64,000 nucleotides of DNA, from contig NZ_CP076543.1 of the NCBI RefSeq assembly GCF_030440515.1, positions 1,302,001-1,366,000 on the forward strand, given 5' to 3'. The stretch comes from Streptomyces xanthophaeus (GTDB lineage: Bacteria; Actinomycetota; Actinomycetes; Streptomycetales; Streptomycetaceae). Positions 45,338 through 53,715 of this stretch are shown piece after piece (positions within the stretch are counted from its first letter, which is position 1; each line of letters opens with the position of its first letter). The notes under the pieces were generated by a model. It had not been told where the DNA came from. It saw only the letters and a list, made by a program, of their open reading frames with translations, and made no database searches. A program made the position numbers and the translations under genes.

Positions 45338-46345
45338 TCACCCCGGCCGGCCCCGGCCGCTCAGCTCGTCGCCGAGCGGGCTGCGGCGGTAGAGGACCTG
45401 CCGTCCGTGGCGCGCCCGGGAGACGAGGCCGGTGGCGTACAGCACGCCCAGGTGCTGGGAGACGGCGCTCGCGGTGACCCCGAGACGGCGGGCCAGCTCG
45501 ACGGTAGGCAGCGGCTCGTCGAGCAGGCCGAGCAGTCTCGCCTTGGGCGCGCCCAGCAGGGACACCAGGGCGGCCGTCCCGGCGACCGGCTCGCGCACCC
45601 AGAGGGTCGCCACGCCGCGGCTCGGGTACGCCAGCGTCGGCGCCTCCTCGGGACTGACCGGAGGTGCGGGCTTGTGCGCGAACACCGACGGTACGAGGAG
45701 CAGCCCACGGCCGGACGCCACGACGCGGTGCCGGCTGACCATCTGTCCGATGTGCAGCACGCCGTCGTGCCACCGCAGGTTCGGGTGGATGTCGGCGAAG
45801 AGGAGGCGGGCCCCGCCCATGGCCAGCTGCCGCGCGCGGTAGGTCATGTCGGCCTCCAGCAGGAGGCGCATCCGCGGCCACATCGGCCGGACGGCGGCCT
45901 CCCAGTACCGGCGCAGCAGCGCGCAGAGGGCGTCGCGGAGTGCGACGACGGGCCCGTCGTCGGGGGCGAGGGCGGCGAGCAGCGGGGGCGGGAGCGGGTC
46001 CGGGGCGTGCGCGGCCAGCAGATCGCGGCGGACCAGGCCGGGGGGCGTCCGGCCGACGGTGGCCAGTTCCTCCTCGAAGGAGGGGGCGAAGCTCGCGGGC
46101 CGCGGGGTGAGGAAGTCGGGCAGGGTGCGCCGTACCGCGACCACGGACATCAGCAGTTCGGTGTCGAGCCCGTCGAGTGCGCCCGGCACGCCCGGTGCGC
46201 CGAGGACGGACCTGCGCCACGGGAGGTGCAGGGCGGAGAGCCCGGGCTCGCGCAGCACGCGCAGGCTGAGCACGGTCTCGTACAGGGGGGAGAGCGCGAA
46301 CCGGGTGTCGGCGAGGTCCTCGACGCCGAGCTCGAAGCTGATCAT
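45338..46345 (-). CDS. ArsR-type winged-helix regulator (DUF5937-like)
   Basis: A 335-residue regulator. A long N-terminal region (FELGVEDLADTRFALSPLYE, LEADMTYRARQLAMGGARLL) precedes a C-terminal ArsR-type helix-turn-helix (ALVSLLGAPKARLLGLLDEP, LPTVELARRLGVTASAVSQH). This N-terminal domain plus ArsR HTH is common in Streptomyces. It is divergent from the MFS gene at 46401 and probably controls it. ATG at 46345 is favoured over upstream in-frame starts. Confidence 0.88.
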   Translation of the reverse strand: MISFELGVEDLADTRFALSPLYETVLSLRVLREPGLSALHLPWRRSVLGAPGVPGALDGLDTELLMSVVAVRRTLPDFLTPRPASFAPSFEEELATVGRTPPGLVRRDLLAAHAPDPLPPPLLAALAPDDGPVVALRDALCALLRRYWEAAVRPMWPRMRLLLEADMTYRARQLAMGGARLLFADIHPNLRWHDGVLHIGQMVSRHRVVASGRGLLLVPSVFAHKPAPPVSPEEAPTLAYPSRGVATLWVREPVAGTAALVSLLGAPKARLLGLLDEPLPTVELARRLGVTASAVSQHLGVLYATGLVSRARHGRQVLYRRSPLGDELSGRGRPG

Positions 46346-46400
46346 CAAGGCATACGCTACATCGATTGTCGCGGGCGGTGACGTGCCGTGAACTCCCCCC

Positions 46401-47714
46401 ATGACAACTCCCCGCATGCCGGACGCCGTTCACCCGGGGTCCGGGATGAGCCGCCGGCTGCTCCTGCTCCTCACCCTGACCTGCGCCGTCGGCGTGGGCA
46501 CCGTCTACTTCCCGCAGGCAGTCAGCCCGCTGGTCGTCACGGCCCTGCACGTGTCCCCCGGCTCCGCCGCCCTCGTGGTGACCGCGGTCCAGATCGGTTA
46601 CACGGCCGGGATCTTCCTGCTGGTGCCGCTCGGCGACCGGCTTCCGCACCGCCCGTTCCTCGTCACCCTGCTCGCCGTGACCGGCGCCGGCCTGCTGGCC
46701 GCGGGCTGCTCGCCGGGGCTGGCGCCGCTCCTGGCCGCCTCGGCCGTCGTCGGTGTGACGACCGTGGCCGCGCAGGTCATCGGTCCGCTGGCGGCCGGTC
46801 TGGTGGCCGCCGACCGCCGGGGAGCCGTACTGGGCACCTTGCTGAGCGGTTCGACCGGGGGCATGCTGCTGGCCCGCACCTTCGGCGGGACGCTCGGTGA
46901 ACGGCTGGGGTGGCGGGCCCCCTACCTGGCGGCCGGGGCCGTGGCCCTGCTGCTGGCCGTCGTCCTGGCCCGCGCCCTGCCGGTCACCACCCCGACCTCG
47001 CGCCGGCCGTACCGGGCACTGCTGGCCGAGCCGCTGCGCCTGCTGCGCACCGAGCCGGAACTGCGCCGCTCCTGCCTCTACCAGGCGGCCGTCTTCGGTG
47101 CCTTCTCGGCGGTCTGGACGTGCCTGGCGCTGCTGCTCACCGGACCGGCCTACGGCCTGGGCGCCGACGCGGTGGGGATGCTCGCCCTGGTGGGAGCGGT
47201 GACCATGCTGTGCACCCCGTACGCCGGGCGCCTGGTGGACCGCTCGGGGGCGGACCGGGTGAGCCTCGGCTGCCTGCTCGGCGTCCTCGTCTCGGCCGCG
47301 GTCCTCGCGGCGGGCGCCGGCGGCGGGACGGCGGGGCTGGCCGCGCTGGCGGGCGGCACGCTGCTGCTCGACGTCTCGATGCAGTCCGGCATGGTCGCCA
47401 ACCTGGCCCGGGTGTACGCCGTGCGGCCCGATGCCCGCAGCCGGCTCAACACCGCGTACATGACCTGCGCGTACCTGGGCGGCAGCGGCGGGTCCTGGCT
47501 GGGCGTACGGATCTACGGCCTGGCCGGCTGGCAGGGTGTGTGCGCGCTCGTGGCCCTGCTCGCCGTGATCGCCCTGGCCCGGCATCTCGCGGCGCCGCAC
47601 GGGCCGGGCGCACGACAGGCGGGAGGCGATGGGCGGGGCGTCCCGGTGCCGGTCGGCATCGGGGGCCCGCCCACCACCGCCCCGCCTGTCGGATCAGCCG
47701 GTCGAACGGTGTGA
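46401..47714 (+). CDS. MFS transporter (paired with divergent ArsR-type regulator)
   Basis: A 437-residue major facilitator with about 12 helices: VGVGTVYFPQAVSPLVVTAL, IGYTAGIFLLVPLGDRLPHR (motif A-like loop) and LLSGSTGGMLLARTFGGTLG in the first half. A Gly/Pro-rich tail of about 35 residues follows the last helix. It resembles multidrug or sugar-efflux transporters. The divergent ArsR-type gene 55 bp away suggests ligand-induced export. Confidence 0.88.
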   Translation: MTTPRMPDAVHPGSGMSRRLLLLLTLTCAVGVGTVYFPQAVSPLVVTALHVSPGSAALVVTAVQIGYTAGIFLLVPLGDRLPHRPFLVTLLAVTGAGLLAAGCSPGLAPLLAASAVVGVTTVAAQVIGPLAAGLVAADRRGAVLGTLLSGSTGGMLLARTFGGTLGERLGWRAPYLAAGAVALLLAVVLARALPVTTPTSRRPYRALLAEPLRLLRTEPELRRSCLYQAAVFGAFSAVWTCLALLLTGPAYGLGADAVGMLALVGAVTMLCTPYAGRLVDRSGADRVSLGCLLGVLVSAAVLAAGAGGGTAGLAALAGGTLLLDVSMQSGMVANLARVYAVRPDARSRLNTAYMTCAYLGGSGGSWLGVRIYGLAGWQGVCALVALLAVIALARHLAAPHGPGARQAGGDGRGVPVPVGIGGPPTTAPPVGSAGRTV

Positions 47715-47729
47715 CGGTGGTGCGGCGGA

Positions 47730-49175
47730 TCAGACCGCCGGAACCGGGTAGGTCGGGTACTCGACGCCGGACACGTGCTGGACCACACGGATGACCTGGC
47801 AGGAGTAGCCGAACTCGTTGTCGTACCAGAGGTAGAGGATGGCGTTGTCGCCGTCCACCTTGGTGGCGCCCGCGTCGACGATCGAGGAGTGGCGCGAACC
47901 GACGAAGTCCATGGAGACCGCGTCGGGAGCCGTGGTGAAGTCGATCTGGCGCTTGAGCGGCGAGTGCAGCGAGACGTCGCGGAGGTAGTCGAGGACCTCT
48001 TCGCGGGTGGTCTCACGGCCCAGGCGCAGGCTCAGGATGGCGATCGAGACGTCCGGGACGGGGACGCGGATCGAGCTGCCGGTGATCGGCGCCTTCAGGT
48101 CCGGCAGCGCCTTGGCGACGGCGGAGGCGGCACCGGTCTCGGTGATGACCATGTTCAGCGGCGCGGAGCGGCCACGACGGTCGGCCTTGTGGTAGTTGTC
48201 CAGCAGGTTCTGGTCGTTCGTGAACGAGTGGACGGTCTCCACGTGACCGCGCAGGACACCGTACTCGTCGTCCATGGCCTTGAGCGGCGGGACGATCGCG
48301 TTGGTGGTGCAGGAGGCGCAGGACAGGATCTGCTCGTCCGGCTTGATGGTGTCGTGGTTGACGCCGTGGACGATGTTCGGGACGTCGCCCTTGCCCGGGG
48401 CGGTCAGGACGACCTTGTCGATGCCGGGGCGCAGGTGCTTGGACAGACCCTCGCGGTCGCGCCACTTGCCCGTGTTGTCGATGAGGATGGCGTCCTTGAT
48501 GCCGTGCTCGGTGTAGTCCACCTCGGACGGGTCGTTCGCGTAGATCACCTTGATGGCGTTGCCGTTGGCGATGATCGTGCTGTTCGCCTCGTCGACGGTG
48601 ATCGTGCCCTGGAACTGGCCGTGGATCGAGTCGCGGCGCAGCAGCGAGGCGCGCTTGACCAGGTCGGCCTCGCCGCCCCCGCGGACGACGACGGCGCGCA
48701 GGCGCAGGCCGTTGCCGGAGCCGGCCTTCTCGATCAGCAGGCGGGCGACGAGGCGGCCGATGCGGCCGAAGCCGTACAGGACGACGTCGCGGCCGTCGCC
48801 ACGCTCGATCTTGTTCTCGCCGGTGGCGCCGACGACGGCCTCGGCGGTGAACTCGGCCACCGAGAGGCCGCGGTCGTCGCTCTTGTACTCCGCGGCGAGC
48901 ATGCCGATGTCGATCTGGGACGGGCCGAGATCGAGGGTGGTGAGCACCTGCAGGAACGGCAGCGTCTCGGTGACCGAGAGCTCCTCACCGTCGATCTGCC
49001 GGGCGAATCGGTGGGTCTTGAGGATGCTGACCACCGACTTGTTCACCAGGGAACGGCTGTGGAGCAGGATCGTGACGTCCCGCTCCCGGTGCAGCTTCCC
49101 GATGATCGGGATCATCGACTCCGCGATCTCCTCGCGGTTCTTCCAGCTGGTGAACGAGTCCTCATTGACAGTCAC
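47730..49175 (-). CDS. gap: Glyceraldehyde-3-phosphate dehydrogenase, extended type
   Basis: A 481-residue GAPDH with an extra N-terminal helical domain of about 130 residues (TSWKNREEIAESMIPIIGKL, LHSRSLVNKSVVSILKTHRF). The NAD-binding domain begins VVLYGFGRIGRLVARLLIEK, and the catalytic Cys lies in SCASCTTNAIVPPLKAMDDE. WYDNEFGYSCQVIRVVQHVS closes the protein. This long form is common in actinobacteria beside the normal glycolytic GAPDH. GTG at 49175. Confidence 0.95.
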   Translation of the reverse strand: MTVNEDSFTSWKNREEIAESMIPIIGKLHRERDVTILLHSRSLVNKSVVSILKTHRFARQIDGEELSVTETLPFLQVLTTLDLGPSQIDIGMLAAEYKSDDRGLSVAEFTAEAVVGATGENKIERGDGRDVVLYGFGRIGRLVARLLIEKAGSGNGLRLRAVVVRGGGEADLVKRASLLRRDSIHGQFQGTITVDEANSTIIANGNAIKVIYANDPSEVDYTEHGIKDAILIDNTGKWRDREGLSKHLRPGIDKVVLTAPGKGDVPNIVHGVNHDTIKPDEQILSCASCTTNAIVPPLKAMDDEYGVLRGHVETVHSFTNDQNLLDNYHKADRRGRSAPLNMVITETGAASAVAKALPDLKAPITGSSIRVPVPDVSIAILSLRLGRETTREEVLDYLRDVSLHSPLKRQIDFTTAPDAVSMDFVGSRHSSIVDAGATKVDGDNAILYLWYDNEFGYSCQVIRVVQHVSGVEYPTYPVPAV

Positions 49176-49318
49176 AGGATTATCTTTCGAGCTAGGCGGT
49201 GCTCATATGCTAACCCGCCGCCGTTTTGGCCACTTAAGCGGTACCCACCGTGTCGGGAACGGGCACTATGTGACATGAATTTGTACGTTTTTTCAATGGT
49301 TTGCCGCCGGAACGTGTC

Positions 49319-50917
49319 TCAGAACCTGTGGCGGAGCCTCATGCCGAGCGGGCGGCCGTCGGGGTCGACGAGCAGGTGGTGCAGGGGGGTCGCGAGCACC
49401 CGCCGGGTCGCGGGCAGGTCCGGGGACTCGTAGCGGCGCAGCCGTCCGGGCGGCCGCGGACCGGGGCGGCCGCCCGCATACCAGGCGTCCAGGGCTGCCG
49501 CGCTCGCGGCGAAGGCATCGAAGGCGGACACCGGGTCGCACAGCTCGTCCGCCGCCCCGGCCTCGGTGTGCTCGCCCATGAGCTCCAGGCGCAGCTCCCG
49601 GGCGAAGGCTCGCGCGCCGTCCCCCAGCCTTCCCGGATCGGCCGGCGGCCGCGGGTCCGGCCGCTCGTCGTACACGGCGCAGCCCAGCTCGGAATCGTGC
49701 GTCCACGAACGGAGGTTGATGTTGTCGGAGCCGACCGAGGCCCACACGTCGTCGATCACGCACACCTTGGCGTGGACGTAGACCGGCGTTCCCGCCCGGT
49801 TCTCCAGGCCGTACACCGCGACCCGGTCTCCGCCGGCCCGTCGCAGCTCCTCCAGGGCCGTGATCCGCCCGATCAGGTTCATCGGCAGGGTGAGCGGGCC
49901 GTCCTCCTCCGGGATGCTGGGGACGACCGCGATCAGCCGCAGCCGCGGGTGATCGCGCAGCGCCCGGGCGAAGCGGTCCACCACCCGGGGCGACCACAGG
50001 TACTGGTCCTCCAGGTAGATCAGCGCCCGGGCCCGCCGCACGGCCTTGGTGTACCCCCGCGCGATACTGCGCTCCCCGTCGGGGGCGAAGGGGTAGCCGC
50101 GCAGCAGCCGGTTCGGATAGGTCCGCAGCAGTTGGACGGTGTGCGTGCCGCAGGATGCCGGATCGGGTGTCTGCGGTGGCAGCGGATCCGCGCTGACGTC
50201 CTCGCGGTGCATCAGCTCCCGCAGGCGGGTGAGCGGGCTCCGGCTGAGCGGGGCCGGATCCTCCCAGCGCTCGCGGAAGACGGCCTCGACATCGCCCACC
50301 ACCGGCCCGCGCAGGGCGAGCTGGACGTCGTGCCACGGCGGGTGCGGCCCGTAGGCGGCGGCGAGGGGCAGCGACTGACGGTCACCGCGGTGCGAAGCGT
50401 CGTCGTTGCGGTTGCGACAGAGGTCGATCCCGCCGACGTAGGCCACGTCGAGCTCCGGACGGCCGGGGTGGCGCAGCACGACCAGTTTCTGGTGGTGGGA
50501 GCCGCCGGGCCGCACGCGCATGTCGAGCAGGCACTCACCGCCGGCCCGCGCGAGCTCCTTGCCGAGGTGGAGGTTCTCCTCTTGGCTGAAGTGAAGACCG
50601 TCCAGGTGGGACCGCCACAGCAGGCCCTTGACGATGACGCCGCGCTCGGCCGCCCGGCACAGGACGGAGCCGATCTCGGTGCCGGGTCCGGCGAGCCGCT
50701 CCTCGGGGTCGCCGCGCCAGTCGGTGAACAGGAGCAGGTCGCCGGGGCCCATCGCGCGAACGGCGGCCAGGAGCTCCGCGAAGTAAACGGCTCCGTGGAC
50801 CAGGGGCCGTACGTGGTTGCCGGTGGACCAGGCGGTGCCGTCGGGCCGGCGCCGGTCCAGGCGTGTCGCCGGGTTGCCCCGTTCACCGGGTTCGAGAAGC
50901 CAGTCGGCGCGCGTCAT
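49319..50917 (-). CDS. Phospholipase D-like protein
   Basis: A 532-residue PLD-superfamily protein. The second HKD motif is complete (VHAKVCVIDDVWASVGSDNI). The first, HHQKLVVLRHP, has Arg where the Asp normally stands, with GGIDL following. No signal peptide or membrane helix is visible, so it is cytosolic or peripheral. Family members transfer or hydrolyse phosphatidyl groups or cut DNA. It is the last gene of the peptide-adenylase-protease operon, 66 bp after the GxGD protein gene; its role there is unknown. Confidence 0.85.
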   Translation of the reverse strand: MTRADWLLEPGERGNPATRLDRRRPDGTAWSTGNHVRPLVHGAVYFAELLAAVRAMGPGDLLLFTDWRGDPEERLAGPGTEIGSVLCRAAERGVIVKGLLWRSHLDGLHFSQEENLHLGKELARAGGECLLDMRVRPGGSHHQKLVVLRHPGRPELDVAYVGGIDLCRNRNDDASHRGDRQSLPLAAAYGPHPPWHDVQLALRGPVVGDVEAVFRERWEDPAPLSRSPLTRLRELMHREDVSADPLPPQTPDPASCGTHTVQLLRTYPNRLLRGYPFAPDGERSIARGYTKAVRRARALIYLEDQYLWSPRVVDRFARALRDHPRLRLIAVVPSIPEEDGPLTLPMNLIGRITALEELRRAGGDRVAVYGLENRAGTPVYVHAKVCVIDDVWASVGSDNINLRSWTHDSELGCAVYDERPDPRPPADPGRLGDGARAFARELRLELMGEHTEAGAADELCDPVSAFDAFAASAAALDAWYAGGRPGPRPPGRLRRYESPDLPATRRVLATPLHHLLVDPDGRPLGMRLRHRF

Positions 50918-50983
50918 GACTCCGGCCCTCCGATCGCTCTGGAGTACCGCAGTCCCAGGCTAGGCCCCCGGGCCGGGACCCGC

Positions 50984-51907
50984 TCAGCGCACGGGTTCGG
51001 CCGCGGCTCCGCCGGCCGCGCCCGGCCGGGCGGCGGCTTCGCGGGCGCGGCCGGGCCCGCGGAGGACCACGTCGGCCATCCGCCGCTCAGGGCCGCTCCG
51101 GCGCAGGTGGCGGTAGCCGAGGAAGGCGGCAGGGCCGAAGAACACCTGGGCCGGGACGAGGGCCGGCGCGTGGCCGGTGGCCGCGGCGAGGACGTGCAGC
51201 GTGGCGACCGGGGCCACCGCGCCGAAGAGGGTGACCAGCGCGATCCCGGTCCGCAGCCCCGGCTTCCCGTACGCCTTGTAGGCGGTGGTGGTGAACAGGG
51301 CGTACGCCAGCAGGTCGCCCATGCCGACCACCGCCCCCAGGTCCTCGCCGATGCGCAGACCCGCGGCGGGGGCGTACGGATACCCCTGGATGGCGTCGGA
51401 CAGCTGCTGGGTGAGCGGTACGACCCAGGCGAAGAAGGCGTCGTAGGCGGTGAGCGCGAGCAGGAACCACGCGACGTTCTTCAGCCGCATGCCACCCTGC
51501 ACGTTGAGGTTCGTGGCGGAGACGACGATCAGTGCGACGACGATGCTGTTCGCCACCCAGTACGGCGGCGCGGTCTCGCCGAAGGCCAGGTGCGAGACGA
51601 GGACGCTCGCGATCAGGACGGCGATCAGCGCCCAGCGAAGCCGGCCGTTCCCGATCACGGGCTGGTAGCCGACGGACAGTCCGCCCGCGAAGACGAGGGC
51701 GAGCACCACCGGGAGGACCGCTCCGGGCAGCGTCAGGTAGATGTACGGCAGCGCCAGGACGAAGCCCATCATCATGAAGATGTCGCTGCCGTTGAAGACG
51801 CCGACGGGCGGCCTCGGGGTGCGTACGGCACGGAAGTAGGCGATCGCACCGGCGCACACCCCGACCGCCAGGGCGATGGTGACCGCGAGCTGGAAGAAGA
51901 CGCTCAT
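50984..51907 (-). CDS. Presenilin-like (GxGD) multi-pass membrane protein, candidate intramembrane aspartyl protease
   Basis: A 307-residue protein with about nine hydrophobic segments. It shows the three marks of presenilin/signal-peptide-peptidase enzymes in order: YD at residues 155-156 (FLLALTAYDAFFAWV), GMGD at 195-198 (GAVVGMGDLLAYALF) and PAL at 248-250 (GHAPALVPAQ). The two Asp fall inside predicted helices six and seven, as in the family. A basic tail ends the protein. ATG at 51907 overlaps the upstream stop by 4 bp, so it is translated together with the adenylate-forming enzyme. The protease call is from motifs and topology only. Confidence 0.72.
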   Translation of the reverse strand: MSVFFQLAVTIALAVGVCAGAIAYFRAVRTPRPPVGVFNGSDIFMMMGFVLALPYIYLTLPGAVLPVVLALVFAGGLSVGYQPVIGNGRLRWALIAVLIASVLVSHLAFGETAPPYWVANSIVVALIVVSATNLNVQGGMRLKNVAWFLLALTAYDAFFAWVVPLTQQLSDAIQGYPYAPAAGLRIGEDLGAVVGMGDLLAYALFTTTAYKAYGKPGLRTGIALVTLFGAVAPVATLHVLAAATGHAPALVPAQVFFGPAAFLGYRHLRRSGPERRMADVVLRGPGRAREAAARPGAAGGAAAEPVR

Positions 51908-53319
51908 GCGTGGCTCCGGGTGAAGGTGTGCTCCGACAGGTCGCAGCGGAGGGGGAAGAGGCGCGCGGCCTCCTCCGCGTCCACCGGCAGGACCGTGACG
52001 CGGGCGTCGACGCCCTGGGCCCGCAGCCGCTCGGTCACCTCCGCCTCGGTGACCTCCTTGGAGGCGACCTCCACGTGGAGCCGGCCGTCGGCCCCGACCT
52101 CGGCCCGGTGGCGCAGCGGGAACGGCAGGCCGGGGGTGCCGTCCAGCGCCTCCAGGATGTCGCGCGGGGTCACGATGCCGTCGACGGTGCGGTGCAGTGT
52201 GCCCGCCTTGCCGAGGATGTGGGAGACGGCGGGCACGGCCGCCAGCTCGCAGTCCGGTTCGCCGTCCAGGGTGCGGACCACGTCACCGGTGTTGTAGCGC
52301 AGGACGGGCATGCACTCCCGGTAGGGGAAGTAGGGGGTGACCGTCAGTTCGCCGAGCCGGCCGGGGCCGGCGGGCTCACCGGTCACCAGGTCGAGCACCT
52401 CGGTGTAGCCCATGTTGGGGTCGATGTGGAGGTGCCGCTCGCTGCAGGTGCGGCCGCCGACCGGCAGCAGTTCGGTCATACCGAAGGCGTCGCCGACGGT
52501 CGGGGCGCCGAAGGTCTCGCGCAGGGCGTCCGACAGGGCCCGCGACAGCATCTCCCCGCCGGCGTAGATCGCGCGCAGCGCGAAGTCGCCGGGTCCGCAG
52601 CCGCGTTGCCGGGCGGCGGTGACCATCTGCCCGAGGTAGCTGGGATTGCCGGTGAGGATGGTGGGCCGGGTACCACCGACCTCGGTCAGCAGGTGCCCGA
52701 CGGACTCGTCCGGCGGGATCTGCCCCACGACGTGGCACGAGGCGTTTGCGAGCCGGCACACCTCGACGTCCTCCTGCACGGCGGCCGTCGCCCTGGAGCT
52801 GAGGTTGATCTGCATCCGGTCGCCGGGCCCGAGATCGCCGCGCAGCACCAGGGACAGCGCGATCAGCGCGGGCCACAGTTCCATCTCGTAGCGGGAGAGC
52901 CAGATCTGCACGGGGCGGCCGGTGGTACCGGTCGTCTGGGTCGCCAGGTAGGGGGTTCCGCACAGGAAGTCGGCGGGGCGTTCGACGAGGTCGGCCTTGC
53001 GGGTCACCGGGATCGCGGTGAGCGTCGCGGCGCTCACGCCGTCGAGGTCGAGGCCGGCGAGCCGCTCCCGGTAGAAGGGCGAGCTCTTGGCGAGCCTGCG
53101 TACGGTCCTCCGGAGCGCGCGGTCCTGCAGGTCCCTGCGCTCCGCGGGATCGGCGAACGGTCCGTCGGCCAGTTCGTCGACGTCGTCGCCGAGCGAGCCG
53201 AACTCCTCCAGTGTGAGGAGGGCGTCGGCGACCAGTCGCTCGACGGCCCGTACGTTCAGCCGCCGGCCGAACACCATCGCCATGGCCACCCGTACCTGGC
53301 GGACACCGGTCTCCAGCAC
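51904..53319 (-). CDS. Adenylate-forming enzyme, phenylacetate-CoA ligase (PaaK/CapK)-like
   Basis: A 471-residue ANL-superfamily enzyme: P-loop TQTTGTTGRP (residues about 127-136), YAGGEMLS (252-259), DAFGMTELLPVG (277-288), RYNTGDVV (341-348), and a short C-terminal domain (GKAGTLHRTVDGIVTPRDIL). It should activate a carboxylate as the acyl-adenylate. No carrier-protein or CoA pathway genes are nearby, so the carboxylate could be that of the small peptide encoded just upstream (inference). GTG at 53319 follows GGGAGG. Its stop overlaps the GxGD gene start. Confidence 0.85.
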   Translation of the reverse strand: MLETGVRQVRVAMAMVFGRRLNVRAVERLVADALLTLEEFGSLGDDVDELADGPFADPAERRDLQDRALRRTVRRLAKSSPFYRERLAGLDLDGVSAATLTAIPVTRKADLVERPADFLCGTPYLATQTTGTTGRPVQIWLSRYEMELWPALIALSLVLRGDLGPGDRMQINLSSRATAAVQEDVEVCRLANASCHVVGQIPPDESVGHLLTEVGGTRPTILTGNPSYLGQMVTAARQRGCGPGDFALRAIYAGGEMLSRALSDALRETFGAPTVGDAFGMTELLPVGGRTCSERHLHIDPNMGYTEVLDLVTGEPAGPGRLGELTVTPYFPYRECMPVLRYNTGDVVRTLDGEPDCELAAVPAVSHILGKAGTLHRTVDGIVTPRDILEALDGTPGLPFPLRHRAEVGADGRLHVEVASKEVTEAEVTERLRAQGVDARVTVLPVDAEEAARLFPLRCDLSEHTFTRSHA

Positions 53320-53385
53320 TCATGCCTCCCTGGGGCGTGGCGGAGGGGTGGGAGCGACGCGCCGCTCCCACCCCTCACTTCTTCG

Positions 53386-53475
53386 TCAGCTGGCGGAACA
53401 GGTGGCGAAGAAGACCGCCGTCATGGCGCCCATGACGTACTTGAACTGCTTGGCGCTCGTCTTGATCGCGCTCAT
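53386..53475 (-). CDS. 29-residue peptide, first gene of the operon
   Basis: Opens MSAIKTSAKQFKYV and ends AVFFATCSAS: a basic amphipathic N-terminal part, then a hydrophobic stretch, then a single Cys four residues from the end. ATG at 53475 has a perfect AAGGAGG five bases upstream, which is rare in this window and argues strongly that the ORF is translated. It lies 66 bp before the adenylate-forming gene on the same strand. It is far too short for normal annotation. The layout resembles precursors of processed peptides such as AgrD, but there is no sequence match to AgrD. Confidence 0.7.
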   Translation of the reverse strand: MSAIKTSAKQFKYVMGAMTAVFFATCSAS

Positions 53476-53599
53476 CGGATCCTCCTTGTTCGTTCCGGGC
53501 GGACGGTCCGTCAGGCTCCTCCGAAGTCGCCGTAACGTTCCGTCACTTGGACGAGAGCACAATGGCGCGATCGGATCGCGCGGGCAATGATCTGGTCCA

Positions 53600-53616
53600 T
53601 TCAACGGACCGGTGAA
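53600..53616. promoter_or_regulatory. Palindromic operator candidate between peptide operon and iclR
   Basis: TTCAACGGACCGGTGAA is a 17-bp palindrome with one mismatched pair around a central A. It lies 125 bp from the peptide start and 100 bp from the iclR start, as expected for a local IclR site controlling both directions. Confidence 0.5.
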
Positions 53617-53715
53617 CGGGGGAAGGCACCACCGATACCTCCGACGAGCCGGTGCGAACGGGGAGTTCTGGTTTCCGTCCGACCGACGGGGCCAGGCGTG
53701 AAAGGGGGACCGCCC

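Noticed and set aside
53587..53715. N-terminal extension of the IclR protein from ATG 53587
   Set aside because: It would run through the palindrome and divergent promoter and lacks an RBS, whereas ATG 53716 has one.
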